From Alcaligenes pakistanensis (GTDB lineage: Bacteria; Pseudomonadota; Gammaproteobacteria; Burkholderiales; Burkholderiaceae_B), in the NCBI RefSeq assembly GCF_014652815.1, contig NZ_BMZN01000004.1, positions 189,137 through 253,136 of the forward strand: 64,000 nt of DNA. Direction: 5' to 3'. Position 1 is the stretch's first letter; the number at the start of each line of letters is the position of its first letter. Shown here one piece after another: positions 27,518-35,767 of this stretch. Both the position numbers and the translations under genes were made by a program. The notes under the pieces were generated by a model, which saw only the letters and a program-made list of their open reading frames with translations, was not told where the DNA came from and made no database searches.

Positions 27518-27757
27518 TTAGCGGCTGCGACGCAAGCGGGCCGCAGACTGACGGTTCAAGTCTTTGGCTTCCTGTTCGGCGTACTCACGCTCATCCGCGT
27601 CATAGCGGCCATTGTGCATGCAAGACTCGCGATCCCAGGTACATTCATTGAATAGTTTTGACATCGCGCCGCCACCTGGTTTGCTTGTGGAGCAAGCAGC
27701 CATCAAAGCGGCCAAACCCAGCACCACGGCGCTTTTAAACAGTCGTCGAACTATCAT
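27518..27757 (-). CDS. small lipoprotein, unknown function
   Basis: 79 residues. Signal peptide RRLFKSAVVLGLAALMAAC with the lipobox LMAAC, so the protein should be lipid-anchored at Cys22. The mature part has two further cysteines (NECTWDRESCMHNGRYD) and a basic, charged C-terminus. No family recognised. Start ATG 27757. It precedes the BASS transporter and may share its transcript. Confidence 0.8.
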   Translation of the reverse strand: MIVRRLFKSAVVLGLAALMAACSTSKPGGGAMSKLFNECTWDRESCMHNGRYDADEREYAEQEAKDLNRQSAARLRRSR

Positions 27758-27890
27758 TGTGTTTTCCCTACAAAAAAATCATGTTCTGCACGTACCGAGA
27801 ATCGAAACAAGACCGGATCGCGGACAATAGGCACACTGTACCCTGAGGCCTCAAAGTACGTCGATTCTCTTTCCTGCGAATTTGCAATTT

Positions 27891-28316
27891 ATGACTGAAG
27901 ACCAATTCCTGCTATTGGCCCAACTTCTGCAGTTCTCACCCAGCCCTGAACTGGAACAAGAGGTACGCCATACTCAGACGCCCAGTAGTCCTGCTGCACG
28001 GGCGATACTGGCCCTGCATCACAAGATCAAAGGGACTTATGTCATCCACAGACCCACCGCGTTCCGCGTGGTCGTCAGTCACGATGATCTGGATCGTTTC
28101 CCCGGTGCTTTGAACTTGAAACCCGACATGCAGGTGCAATTGGTGTCCTACACCAGCGAGCGCTATATCAGCGTACGGATTACCCAACTGCCCCAATCCC
28201 CCAAAGGCTATGTGCGCGGGGTAATCACCGAGCAACTGGTAGCCAATAGCGTCTTTCAGGTGGGCGACAGCGTGTACTTCTCTGAAGATCAGGTCCACGC
28301 CCTGCTGGGCCATTAA
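27891..28316 (+). CDS. conserved-looking cytoplasmic protein, unknown
   Basis: 141 residues from ATG 27891; an earlier TTG at 27882 is not preferred. No signal or membrane segment. The second half (VQLVSYTSERYISVRITQLP to RGVITE and FQVGDSVYFSEDQVHALL) is beta-rich and faintly resembles DUF2314-type domains, which are fold-level guesses only. Convergent with the nuclease gene, 14 bases apart. Function not known. Confidence 0.65.
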   Translation: MTEDQFLLLAQLLQFSPSPELEQEVRHTQTPSSPAARAILALHHKIKGTYVIHRPTAFRVVVSHDDLDRFPGALNLKPDMQVQLVSYTSERYISVRITQLPQSPKGYVRGVITEQLVANSVFQVGDSVYFSEDQVHALLGH

Positions 28317-28330
28317 TATCCTTGTTGCCT

Positions 28331-29254
28331 CTAGCCAGCTGCCTGCAGACTTAAGTCTGGCAATAGATGCAAACCGGTACGCCGCACAAACTCCTCGTAA
28401 CTGATGGGCGGTCCGACCCGGGTCGAGGCATGATTGGCTTGCCAATGCACCCAAGAGCGTCGAGTTGTGGCGTCATACACCAGCTTGAACAAATGAGTGG
28501 GCACAGCCACCTGACTGGAGCCGATAGTGGCAGCATTGCGCTCGAACACCGGACCGGTAAACACGTAGACATTACCCGCCGCACGCGCGATGTATTTACG
28601 GGTATCGGCTTCGATCTTGTTCCAGGGGCCGGCGTTATGGATCTGATTTTGCGGCACCATATTGGCCAGGGAGAAACTCTGCGCCATACCCTGAGCGGAT
28701 GCCATATCTCCTGCAGGAGCCATATGCCCACGGGAAAATCCTGAGCCTCGGTAGTCATTCAGCTCGGCACGTTCAGCCTGCGGCAAACGGCCTTCAGCAT
28801 AGAAACGATCCGTCCGCTTCAAGCCCTTGGCGGACTGAATCTGCTGTCGATTCAAACGTTGTGCGACGAATACCGGTGTCTTGGTTTGGCCGCTGTGCAA
28901 GATGGCAAACGCGCTAAAGCACAGCTCTCTTTGCGTGTAGGCCATCGGCACCACAGGCCGAGAGCCTGGGAAAAACTGCGGGCATTGTGCGAAGGAGGTC
29001 TGTACATAACCTTCTACAGACGCCGGGACAGGTACGCTGCCCTGCTGGGTTTCAATGGGCCAACCCAACGACACCAGAAACGGCTCGACGCTTTGCCAAT
29101 TGAAACCTTGGGGATGAAGCCAGGCGGTGCTGATGCCAAAGCTAGCTACCGCAGTCACAAAGACAGATTTGAGAAACCGGGTAAAACGCCCTTGCCCTGA
29201 ACTTTTTGTGCTGCTTGTTTTTTTAACGCTACGACCTGTTTTTTTTCTGCTCAT
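28331..29254 (-). CDS. anchored DNA/RNA non-specific endonuclease
   Basis: 307 residues. Very basic Ser/Thr/Lys-rich N-terminus, then one hydrophobic segment (about 30-46), so an uncleaved signal anchor or export signal is likely, placing the domain in the periplasm. The catalytic bba-metal motif is FSRGHMAPAGDM (residues near 177-188) with the general-base His, followed by NMVPQNQIHNAGPWNKIE carrying the metal-binding Asn. The first residue of the classical DRGH is Ser, as in a bacterial subgroup. Roles can be nutrient DNA degradation or defence against incoming DNA; no immunity gene is adjacent. Confidence 0.88.
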   Translation of the reverse strand: MSRKKTGRSVKKTSSTKSSGQGRFTRFLKSVFVTAVASFGISTAWLHPQGFNWQSVEPFLVSLGWPIETQQGSVPVPASVEGYVQTSFAQCPQFFPGSRPVVPMAYTQRELCFSAFAILHSGQTKTPVFVAQRLNRQQIQSAKGLKRTDRFYAEGRLPQAERAELNDYRGSGFSRGHMAPAGDMASAQGMAQSFSLANMVPQNQIHNAGPWNKIEADTRKYIARAAGNVYVFTGPVFERNAATIGSSQVAVPTHLFKLVYDATTRRSWVHWQANHASTRVGPPISYEEFVRRTGLHLLPDLSLQAAG

Positions 29255-29440
29255 ACCACTCTTGTTTAATGCTTGATCGGCCTACATCATTGCGCCGACT
29301 GCACCTGTGATTATAAGCAGTCCTGCAGAGCGGAAAAGGGCTTGGCCCCACACAGGAGCCAGTATTCCCCTTTTCGCTTTGTCTTTCTTTATAGAGTCGC
29401 AGGTCTGAACTGGCTTTTATTCAGAGCCGGGCCCCTGCCC

Positions 29441-29839
29441 TTACTTTGTCGTGAAGGCCTGCAACTCTTTCAATTCATCTTGCAGCTGGGCTAATTCTGC
29501 CTGATCGCGTTCCAGCTTTTTCTCCAGTTTCTGAACTTTATCCTGACGGCCTTCGGAACGCTTTTCAGCAATCTCGTTGATCCGTTCCTGGATATCTTCC
29601 TCTTGCTCGCGGATTTCTTCCTGCTTATCTCGTAGCAAATTGGCGTCCTTGCAATGCGCTTGCACATTGGCCAAGGCACGCTCCAGCCCTCTTACGCGAT
29701 GCTCATTGCCATGTTGGCGAGCGTAGTCGATCTGGTTTTGAATCTCGGCTGCCTTGTACTGGCACGCGGGGTTATCGGCCCATGCGGGCAAGGCCATCAC
29801 GCCAAGTACGGCACTCAAATACCATGCAGAGATTTTCAT
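29441..29839 (-). CDS. DUF1090-family periplasmic coiled-coil protein
   Basis: 132 residues from ATG 29839 (MKISAWYLSAVLG) with GGAGC upstream; the longer ORF is rejected. Signal peptide ending at PAWA, then two cysteines (ACQYK and AHCKD) and a long charged coiled coil to the end (about 60-130). This is the YqjC/DUF1090 pattern. Function of the family is not established. Confidence 0.85.
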   Translation of the reverse strand: MKISAWYLSAVLGVMALPAWADNPACQYKAAEIQNQIDYARQHGNEHRVRGLERALANVQAHCKDANLLRDKQEEIREQEEDIQERINEIAEKRSEGRQDKVQKLEKKLERDQAELAQLQDELKELQAFTTK

Positions 29840-29947
29840 CTGTATTGCTCCTGGTGGGTTCACGCTAAAGGTAATCATACAATTGCCGCTCTCGATCAGA
29901 CTTAAGCGATTTCTGAAAGCAAAAATAGTCTAATTGTCACGAAACCC

Positions 29948-30030
29948 GGACTAAACTCACGGTTTAGTCCTGACAATCACATTCAAGTAACAAAACTGTC
30001 TTAAGTTGTGGCGGAAAATTTACACAACTT
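29948..30030. repeat. two inverted repeats upstream of a membrane gene
   Basis: First: GGACTAAAC (29948-29956) / GTTTAGTCC (29962-29970), perfect nine-base arms. Second: AAGTTGTG (30003-30010) / CACAACTT (30023-30030), perfect eight-base arms with a 12-base centre. Neither has a T tail in the direction needed, so they may be operator sites or RNA hairpins in the leader of the gene at 30096. Confidence 0.5.
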
Positions 30031-30095
30031 GTCTTTAGACATAAAACACTTCAGTTACACTCAAAATTCTTATAAAGCAAATTTTTACTTTAATC

Positions 30096-30527
30096 GTGTT
30101 CAACATCACTATCAGGAAACTGATCTTTTTCCTGTGCGCTGCTTTGCTTGTTCTCTGGCTCTTTCCGTTTGCGCACGTCAGTGAAAGTTTGCTCAATACC
30201 TCCCAGGCCTACTCGACCTGGCATACCAGTGTGCTCAATTCCTTGATGCCCCTGTCCATTTTGGCCGTCGCCAGTTTGGTCTGGGCAGAACGCGCAGTTT
30301 CTGCGTGTCTGGCCATGGCGGTCAACACGGTCTTGTTTGTGCTGGCCATTAAAAATATCTGCGATACGGCAGACCGGTTTTCACGCGTCTGCGGCATCGA
30401 TATCTCCGTCTCTTACGGGGCCATCATCTATGGTGTGTGCATGGTGAGCTTATGGGCCTTGTTGTTGAGCTACCGATGCAAAAGCCAAAAAGAGCTGCCA
30501 AGCTCCTCAGGTGATCTGACAGGTTAA
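30096..30527 (+). CDS. four-helix inner membrane protein, unknown
   Basis: 143 residues starting at GTG 30096. Four hydrophobic segments (about 8-25, 48-64, 70-88 and 106-126) joined by short loops; two cysteines flank the loop between helices 3 and 4 (NICDTADRFSRVCGID). No family recognised. Codon use is unremarkable. Convergent with the thioesterase gene with only six bases between stops. Confidence 0.7.
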   Translation: MFNITIRKLIFFLCAALLVLWLFPFAHVSESLLNTSQAYSTWHTSVLNSLMPLSILAVASLVWAERAVSACLAMAVNTVLFVLAIKNICDTADRFSRVCGIDISVSYGAIIYGVCMVSLWALLLSYRCKSQKELPSSSGDLTG

Positions 30528-30533
30528 TCAGGT

Positions 30534-31004
30534 CTACGCGTTTTTCTCGTCACGTCCCTGCATCACCATAATGGTTTGCTGCATCAATGCACACAGCGTG
30601 TGTTTATCCTCTTGCACAGCAAACACCTCGGCCTGGGTCACAATCAGATTACGGCCTCGACGCACTACCGAACCGCGGGCAATCAGGGACCGGCCATTCG
30701 CCGGTGCCAAAAAATTCAGTTTGTATTCCACGCTTAAGACACTGGCACCCAAGGGCGTACAGCTCATCGCCGCATAGCCCCCGGCTGAATCGGCAATCAT
30801 CCCAACCACCCCGCCGTGTACAAAGCCATGCTGTTGCTGTACCCCATCCCAATGCGGCAAATGGATTTCCACCAAACCCTCTTCCACCACAGGCAAGGTG
30901 GCGCGAATCAGACTCATGGCATTTTGCCGGGCAAAGCTGTCCTGCACCGCCTGCGCAATCTGTGGGTCCAGTGTAGATTTGGCTTGAGTAGTAGCTGTGC
31001 TCAT
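30534..31004 (-). CDS. PaaI-type hotdog thioesterase
   Basis: 156 residues, single hotdog fold. Family marks are HGFVHGGVVGMIADSAGGYAA, with the catalytic Asp region on the central helix, and VEYKLNFLAPA. Such enzymes hydrolyse acyl- or aryl-CoA thioesters. No phenylacetate catabolism genes are nearby, so it is a general PaaI/YiiD-like thioesterase. ATG 31004 with AGGAGAG upstream. 44 bases from the SLC13 carrier, same strand. Confidence 0.9.
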   Translation of the reverse strand: MSTATTQAKSTLDPQIAQAVQDSFARQNAMSLIRATLPVVEEGLVEIHLPHWDGVQQQHGFVHGGVVGMIADSAGGYAAMSCTPLGASVLSVEYKLNFLAPANGRSLIARGSVVRRGRNLIVTQAEVFAVQEDKHTLCALMQQTIMVMQGRDEKNA

Positions 31005-31048
31005 GGATCAGCTCTCCTTTATTGTTATCGTGACTCTGTCAGGCAAGA

Positions 31049-32815
31049 TTAAAACGGCCAGAAGACAGGAATAAAAATGACGCCCAGAACCCAGAAAATC
31101 AAGTTCAGCGGCAAGCCCACTTTCAGAAAATCCGTAAATCGATAGCCACCTGCCCCGTACACCATGGTGTTGGTTTGATAACCCACGGGAGTGGCAAAAC
31201 TGGTGGAGGCCGCGAAAGTCACCGCGATTAGAAAGGGAGTGGCGTCCACGTCCATCATTTTGGCGGTAGACATGCCAATAGGAGTCAGCAGCACAGCGGC
31301 GGCAGCGTTACTCATGAACTCCGTCAGCAGCAAGGCCATCAGGTACACCACAGCCAATACCGTTAAAGGCCCATAGGATTTCACCAGGCCCACTGTATTT
31401 TCCACCAGGAACTGGGCAGCGCCCGTCTCGCTCATGGCCATTCCCAAGGGCAATAAGCCCGCCATCAAGATAATGATGCGCCAATCGATCGCGTCGTAAA
31501 CCTCATCAGCCTTCAAACAACCAGCCAGTGTCATGGCCACCGCCCCCACCAGGGAGGTGATGCTGATAGGTACCCAACCCAAGGCGGGCAGCAAGATCAC
31601 CAACACCATCGTGATCAAGGCAAACGGCGCACGCCAGCCCATTTCTTTTTCGGCTTCGCGTTCAGACAGCACAATGATATTGCTGTCGGCACGCAGATCC
31701 GCAGCCTCGGAAGCCGGGGTCAAGACCAATAAGATATCGCCCACCTGCAAGCGCACGGCGCGCAGTTGCTCCCGCAAAACCTGAGCACGGCGATGAATCC
31801 CCAAGACGGTGGCATTCTTGTGCCAACCTGCCCCCAAGCTACCCAGCGTACGACCGCTAAGGCGCGAACGCGGTGCAATCATCACTTCGGTCAGAACCTG
31901 ATCCACCTGTTCAAAAGAGCCTTGCTCCAACTTGAACTGCGGGTCCACTTCCAGGCCGGCTTCTTTACGCAGCTCGTCCAGCTTGGTCCAATCCCCGCGC
32001 GCCAGCAGTACATCACCCGCCTCAATCTTTTGCTCGCGCGGCCCCCAAACCTTGGTGTCGCCACGCAACAGTTCCAGCACGAACACGCCGTACTGCTCTC
32101 CTAATTTGGCGTCACCGACCGACTGGCCAATCAGGGAAGAGTCAGGCATCACCCGCAGCTCAGTAATGTACTTGCCCAGCTCATATTGTTCGACCAGCTC
32201 GCCACCACGCGCATCGGGCAATAACCAACGCCCCACCGTCAACAAGTAGAAACAACCGACGACCATGCAGATCACACCCAGCGAGGTGAACTCGAACATG
32301 GTGAAGCCAGGGTGGCCCAGATCACGCGCAATGGCATTGACCAGCAAGTTGGTAGAGGTCCCGACCAAGGTACAGACACCGGCCATTTGCGAGACATAGG
32401 ACAAGGGGATCAAAGCCTTGGAGGCCGACATGCCAATGCGGGCAGTGGCCGCCATCACTATCGGAATGAACACTGCCACGACCGCCGTGTTGTTCACAAA
32501 AGGGGCAATCACGGCCAAGACTAAAAACAGCACTAATAAGAACTGAAACGGTGAGCGGGCCTTGCCCAGCAAATCCCCAATCCCCGAGAGCGCCCCGCTG
32601 TTTTGCAGACCAGCAGCCAGTACAAACATGGCGGCCACCGTAATAGTGGCCGGATTGCTGAAGCCGCCCACAGCCTGCTCCGGTGTCACCAGCCCCAAGA
32701 CAGCCAAGGCACTCAGGACCAGCAAGGCAATGGCATCTATTCTGAGTTTTTCGGTAGCAAACAAGACAATCGCTATTAGAGCCAGACCCAAGACCACCGC
32801 AATCTCTGCTGTCAT
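31049..32815 (-). CDS. SLC13/DASS-family carrier with two RCK_C domains
   Basis: 588 residues. Two blocks of hydrophobic helices (about 1-200 and 390-588) flank a soluble insert with two TrkA-C/RCK_C domains: DSSLIGQSVGDAKLGEQYG and SRLSGRTLGSLGAGWHKN. The transport signatures are NNTAVVAVFIPIV in the first half and MSNAAAAVLLTPIGM in the second. This architecture is found in sulfate, dicarboxylate and tungstate/selenite-related uptake carriers (SLT/YbhI-like); the substrate is not decided. Possibly an operon with the thioesterase. Confidence 0.9.
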   Translation of the reverse strand: MTAEIAVVLGLALIAIVLFATEKLRIDAIALLVLSALAVLGLVTPEQAVGGFSNPATITVAAMFVLAAGLQNSGALSGIGDLLGKARSPFQFLLVLFLVLAVIAPFVNNTAVVAVFIPIVMAATARIGMSASKALIPLSYVSQMAGVCTLVGTSTNLLVNAIARDLGHPGFTMFEFTSLGVICMVVGCFYLLTVGRWLLPDARGGELVEQYELGKYITELRVMPDSSLIGQSVGDAKLGEQYGVFVLELLRGDTKVWGPREQKIEAGDVLLARGDWTKLDELRKEAGLEVDPQFKLEQGSFEQVDQVLTEVMIAPRSRLSGRTLGSLGAGWHKNATVLGIHRRAQVLREQLRAVRLQVGDILLVLTPASEAADLRADSNIIVLSEREAEKEMGWRAPFALITMVLVILLPALGWVPISITSLVGAVAMTLAGCLKADEVYDAIDWRIIILMAGLLPLGMAMSETGAAQFLVENTVGLVKSYGPLTVLAVVYLMALLLTEFMSNAAAAVLLTPIGMSTAKMMDVDATPFLIAVTFAASTSFATPVGYQTNTMVYGAGGYRFTDFLKVGLPLNLIFWVLGVIFIPVFWPF

Positions 32816-32938
32816 GCTGCGCCACTCCCCTTTGTTTGGTGCAACCCAGTATAGGGAAAAACTACGCTTCTAAGCGGCTGCGCACGGCCGCAGCAAACAA
32901 AAAATACAAGTTCATTGGGCAGGACGGGCTGAACCCGC

Positions 32939-33745
32939 TTAAACCAGCAGCATCACCAAGAACACCAAACCCAGCAAAGCGACATAGGCCTTGGCATGCA
33001 GGCTATCGGGGATCTTGCCAATCCAGCGCGAGCCAAAACGAATCCCCAACCAGGAACCCACGACCAGCACTAGGCAAGCGCGTAAATCGATGAAGCCCAC
33101 ATGCCAAGGGCCAAAAGAACCGACGTCCCAAGCCAGGATGGCATAGATCAGGCTAGCAACGACCGCCATAGGCAGGGACAAGGGGTTGGCCGCTGCGGTT
33201 GCCGCCGTCATGCTGGCACCGCGTCGGCGCATCAAGGGCACGGTAATCACACTACCCCCCACGCCTAAAAAAGCGGCAATAGCTCCAATGAGCACACCTG
33301 TCCCGGCACTGGTGGCCTGGCCCAAAGGACGAATGCCACGGGTCGCCTCTTGCGTAAAACCCGAGCGAAACAGACTATCCACAATGGTGATGCCCAAATA
33401 CACCACAAAAACCCAACGCACCCAGGAACCACTCAAGGCCATGGCCACCGCCGCACCCGGAATGGCCCCAATGGCAATAAACACAAGCAAAGGACGCACC
33501 TGATCCCACTGCACGGTGCCGGCCTTATGATGACGCCACGTCGACAAGCCAGCACCAAAAATCATCACGCAGGTCGAGGTGGCGACCGCAATATGCATGG
33601 CCGACTGCCCCATTTGGCTATCCGTACCGTACAGCCCAATCAGCACCGAATACAGCACGGGGACCACGACGAAGCCACCGCCAAACCCAAACAGCACGGT
33701 CGTCACACCGGCCAGCAAACCGAAAAACAGCAAAAGAAAATACAT
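32939..33745 (-). CDS. TauE/SafE-family permease
   Basis: 268 residues from ATG 33745 (MYFLLLFFGLLAGV); a TTG at 33769 is the longer choice and neither has a clear Shine-Dalgarno. Eight or so hydrophobic helices; the family pattern is GFGGGFVVVPVL in the first half and LIGAIAAFLGVGGSVITVPLM in the second. Members export sulfite, sulfoacetate or other organosulfur and C2-C3 acids. Divergent from an AraC-type regulator 105 bases away, which probably controls it. Confidence 0.88.
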   Translation of the reverse strand: MYFLLLFFGLLAGVTTVLFGFGGGFVVVPVLYSVLIGLYGTDSQMGQSAMHIAVATSTCVMIFGAGLSTWRHHKAGTVQWDQVRPLLVFIAIGAIPGAAVAMALSGSWVRWVFVVYLGITIVDSLFRSGFTQEATRGIRPLGQATSAGTGVLIGAIAAFLGVGGSVITVPLMRRRGASMTAATAAANPLSLPMAVVASLIYAILAWDVGSFGPWHVGFIDLRACLVLVVGSWLGIRFGSRWIGKIPDSLHAKAYVALLGLVFLVMLLV

Positions 33746-33850
33746 AGCGACCCGGCAAAGTACTTGCAAAGTCTCAGGATAAGTCGCCCTGTTTTGGCTG
33801 ACATACTAAAATCGGTCAACAATACTTGAGTTTCGGCCAGAAAACACCTT

Positions 33851-34618
33851 ATGCACAATGTACGACTGGACAGCGTGGATGCCACCCCCCGCCCCTTGCT
33901 GGCCATTGGAACGGACTACGCACCGGGCACATTACTCGACTTCCATGTGCACCGACGGGCACAAATGCTCTATGCCATGACCGGCCTGATGGAGGTAGAG
34001 ACGGACGATGGTGCCTGGCTTATTCCGCCCTATAGCGGTGTATGGATTCCAGCTGGCAAGCGTCACCAAGTGCGCATGCAAGGAGCCAGCACACGCAGCC
34101 TTTATATAGAGCCGGATGCCGCTCCCCGGATAGGCAATTATTGCGAGGTGCTGGTGATCAGCGCCTTATTGCATGAGCTTTTGCTAGCTTCCTTGACTAT
34201 GCCCGCTCTATACGATGAAGCAGGACGCGATGGCGCATTGGCCCAACTGCTTCTGCATGAAGTGGGGCTGGCCCCAACGATGCCATTGTTTGCCCCCATC
34301 CCCCAAGATCCACTGTTGGCCAAGCTGTGCAAAGCGTTTTTAAGTGCACCCCATATTCAGACCACACCCGAACAATGGGCCGGGCGCTTAAACAAAAGCC
34401 TGCGCACGTTTACGCGCCTGTTCCGTCAACAAACAGGCATGAGTTTTAGTGAATGGCGCCAGCAAGCCTGCCTGCTGGCGGCCCTGGCCAAGCTCGCTGC
34501 CGGGCAGTCAGTCACGCAGATTGCACTGGATTTGGGATATGACAGCAGCAGTGCCTTTTCCACCATGTTCCGCCGTCGCTTGGGGCAAGCCCCAAGCAAC
34601 TTTATTCGTGCTTCTTGA
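33851..34618 (+). CDS. AraC-family transcriptional regulator
   Basis: 255 residues: N-terminal cupin-like sensor (about 20-100; LDFHVHRRAQMLYAMTG, PPYSGVWIPAGKRHQV) and C-terminal double helix-turn-helix (about 150-255; FTRLFRQQTGMSFSEWRQQ and GYDSSSAFSTMFRRRLGQAPSNF). The cupin His/pro pattern resembles small regulators of divergent transporters. It most likely regulates the TauE permease; the ligand is unknown. Confidence 0.92.
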   Translation: MHNVRLDSVDATPRPLLAIGTDYAPGTLLDFHVHRRAQMLYAMTGLMEVETDDGAWLIPPYSGVWIPAGKRHQVRMQGASTRSLYIEPDAAPRIGNYCEVLVISALLHELLLASLTMPALYDEAGRDGALAQLLLHEVGLAPTMPLFAPIPQDPLLAKLCKAFLSAPHIQTTPEQWAGRLNKSLRTFTRLFRQQTGMSFSEWRQQACLLAALAKLAAGQSVTQIALDLGYDSSSAFSTMFRRRLGQAPSNFIRAS

Positions 34619-34637
34619 AGTCGCCTGAAGCGACTTC
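34617..34637 (+). terminator. hairpin at the end of the araC-type gene
   Basis: GAAGTCGC (34617-34624) / GCGACTTC (34630-34637), perfect, overlapping the stop codon; the downstream tail is weak (GGTAAAAC). A possible terminator or mRNA 3' stabiliser. Confidence 0.5.
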
Positions 34638-34670
34638 GGTAAAACACGCTCCACTTGAGCCTATACAAAC

Positions 34671-34703
34671 AAGGCCCCCAGATTTCAGGAATCTGGGGGC
34701 CTT
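34671..34703 (-). terminator. strong terminator after the 301-residue membrane gene
   Basis: Perfect 14-base stem AAGGCCCCCAGATT / AATCTGGGGGCCTT with loop TCAGG, between convergent genes. T-rich on the minus side (CTTGTTTG). Confidence 0.85.
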
Positions 34704-34750
34704 GCCATATCCGCTTCAAAACACAGCGGATCATGCCCGCTTGGCTGGGC

Positions 34751-35656
34751 TTAACGCGTGATGCGCGCCCGTCCACCAATGGTTGCCGCCAAACTGGCTA
34801 CGAAGGCTCCAACTAACAAGGAAGCAAAAGCCCACAATGCAAAGGCAGCTGCCGCCTTGCGGGCAGTGTCAGCCGCTTCACGCGCCTGCTGCTCCAACTT
34901 CTCTGCCGCTTCCTTGGCTTGCTTTTGTACCGAGTCCAAGCGTTCCTTAGCCTGCTCTGGAGTCAAACCCGTGCGATCTGCCACCAGACGCAGCAAGTAG
35001 TCCTGGTCTTGATCGGACACCTGCCCTTCTTTCAGGCTACGGGCCAAAATCCGGCTAACTTCGCGCTCCGGATTGGCGTTCTGTGCCGGTGTATTGGCCG
35101 GGTCCGAAGGACGCAGCAAGGTATCAGTGAAATAGGCCAGACCGGGACCTTGAGCCTGATCCTTACCCGCTTGACCGACCACTGCCGAGGCGGCACCAAC
35201 ACCCGCACCCGCCAAATTGGCACCTGCTTGAGCCGTTCCCGACACCAGGGAAGCAACACCGGAACCCAGCAAGAACACACTGACAACCACACTCACCGCC
35301 CAAACCAGAAAGCCATGGGCCGTATCACGGAAATGAACTTCATCGCCATGCACACCGGTCCAATTAGTACGCAGGCGTCCTGTCACATAACCGGCAATAC
35401 CGTAAGCAATGATTTGCGTGGCAAACAGCCAAACAATCGTGCTGATGGCCAGGGTGGTCCCTGAGGCCCCATCATTGCTCCAGGGAGAGATCGCCATAAA
35501 ACCCAGACCAGTACCGCCCACCAGCAACGTCACAGTCAGGGCGGCTGCAATGACAGCGCCCCCGATCACGGCTCCCCAAGACAAGGCGGAATGTGAAGAT
35601 TCCGCTATTGCTGGCGTTCCCAAGCCTGCATCCGAACCAAATTGCGTTATAGCCAT
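34751..35656 (-). CDS. membrane protein with apolipophorin-like helix
   Basis: 301 residues. N-terminal polar 25 residues, two hydrophobic segments near 30-55 and 70-92, one near 115-140 rich in Gly/Ala, a soluble middle with TGLTPEQAKERLDSV and a long Ala-rich amphipathic helix (about 225-270), and a final membrane segment (ALWAFASLLVGAFVASLAATIGG, in two parts). Similar proteins are called PhnA-like in rhizobia without experimental function. It is preceded by the 24-residue membrane peptide gene and is likely envelope or general-stress related (inference). Confidence 0.7.
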   Translation of the reverse strand: MAITQFGSDAGLGTPAIAESSHSALSWGAVIGGAVIAAALTVTLLVGGTGLGFMAISPWSNDGASGTTLAISTIVWLFATQIIAYGIAGYVTGRLRTNWTGVHGDEVHFRDTAHGFLVWAVSVVVSVFLLGSGVASLVSGTAQAGANLAGAGVGAASAVVGQAGKDQAQGPGLAYFTDTLLRPSDPANTPAQNANPEREVSRILARSLKEGQVSDQDQDYLLRLVADRTGLTPEQAKERLDSVQKQAKEAAEKLEQQAREAADTARKAAAAFALWAFASLLVGAFVASLAATIGGRARITR

Positions 35657-35692
35657 GATGATTCCTTATTCAAGATTGTGATCGCAAGCACC

Positions 35693-35767
35693 TTAGTGCC
35701 AAAACAAAGCCAGCAAGATGATGATAGGGATAGGTACACCCACTAGCCATAAAAGGATCGATCTCAT
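35693..35767 (-). CDS. 24-residue single-helix membrane peptide
   Basis: ATG 35767 with GGAGGGG directly upstream (6-8 bases), stop TAA 35693. The product starts MRSILLWLVG, continues VPIPIIILLALFW and ends in His: one membrane helix with a central Pro-x-Pro. The pattern GxPIPxIILLALFW recurs, in my memory, in short unannotated membrane peptides of Proteobacteria. It is 37 bases upstream of the 301-residue membrane protein gene on the same strand and probably forms an operon with it. Confidence 0.7.
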   Translation of the reverse strand: MRSILLWLVGVPIPIIILLALFWH

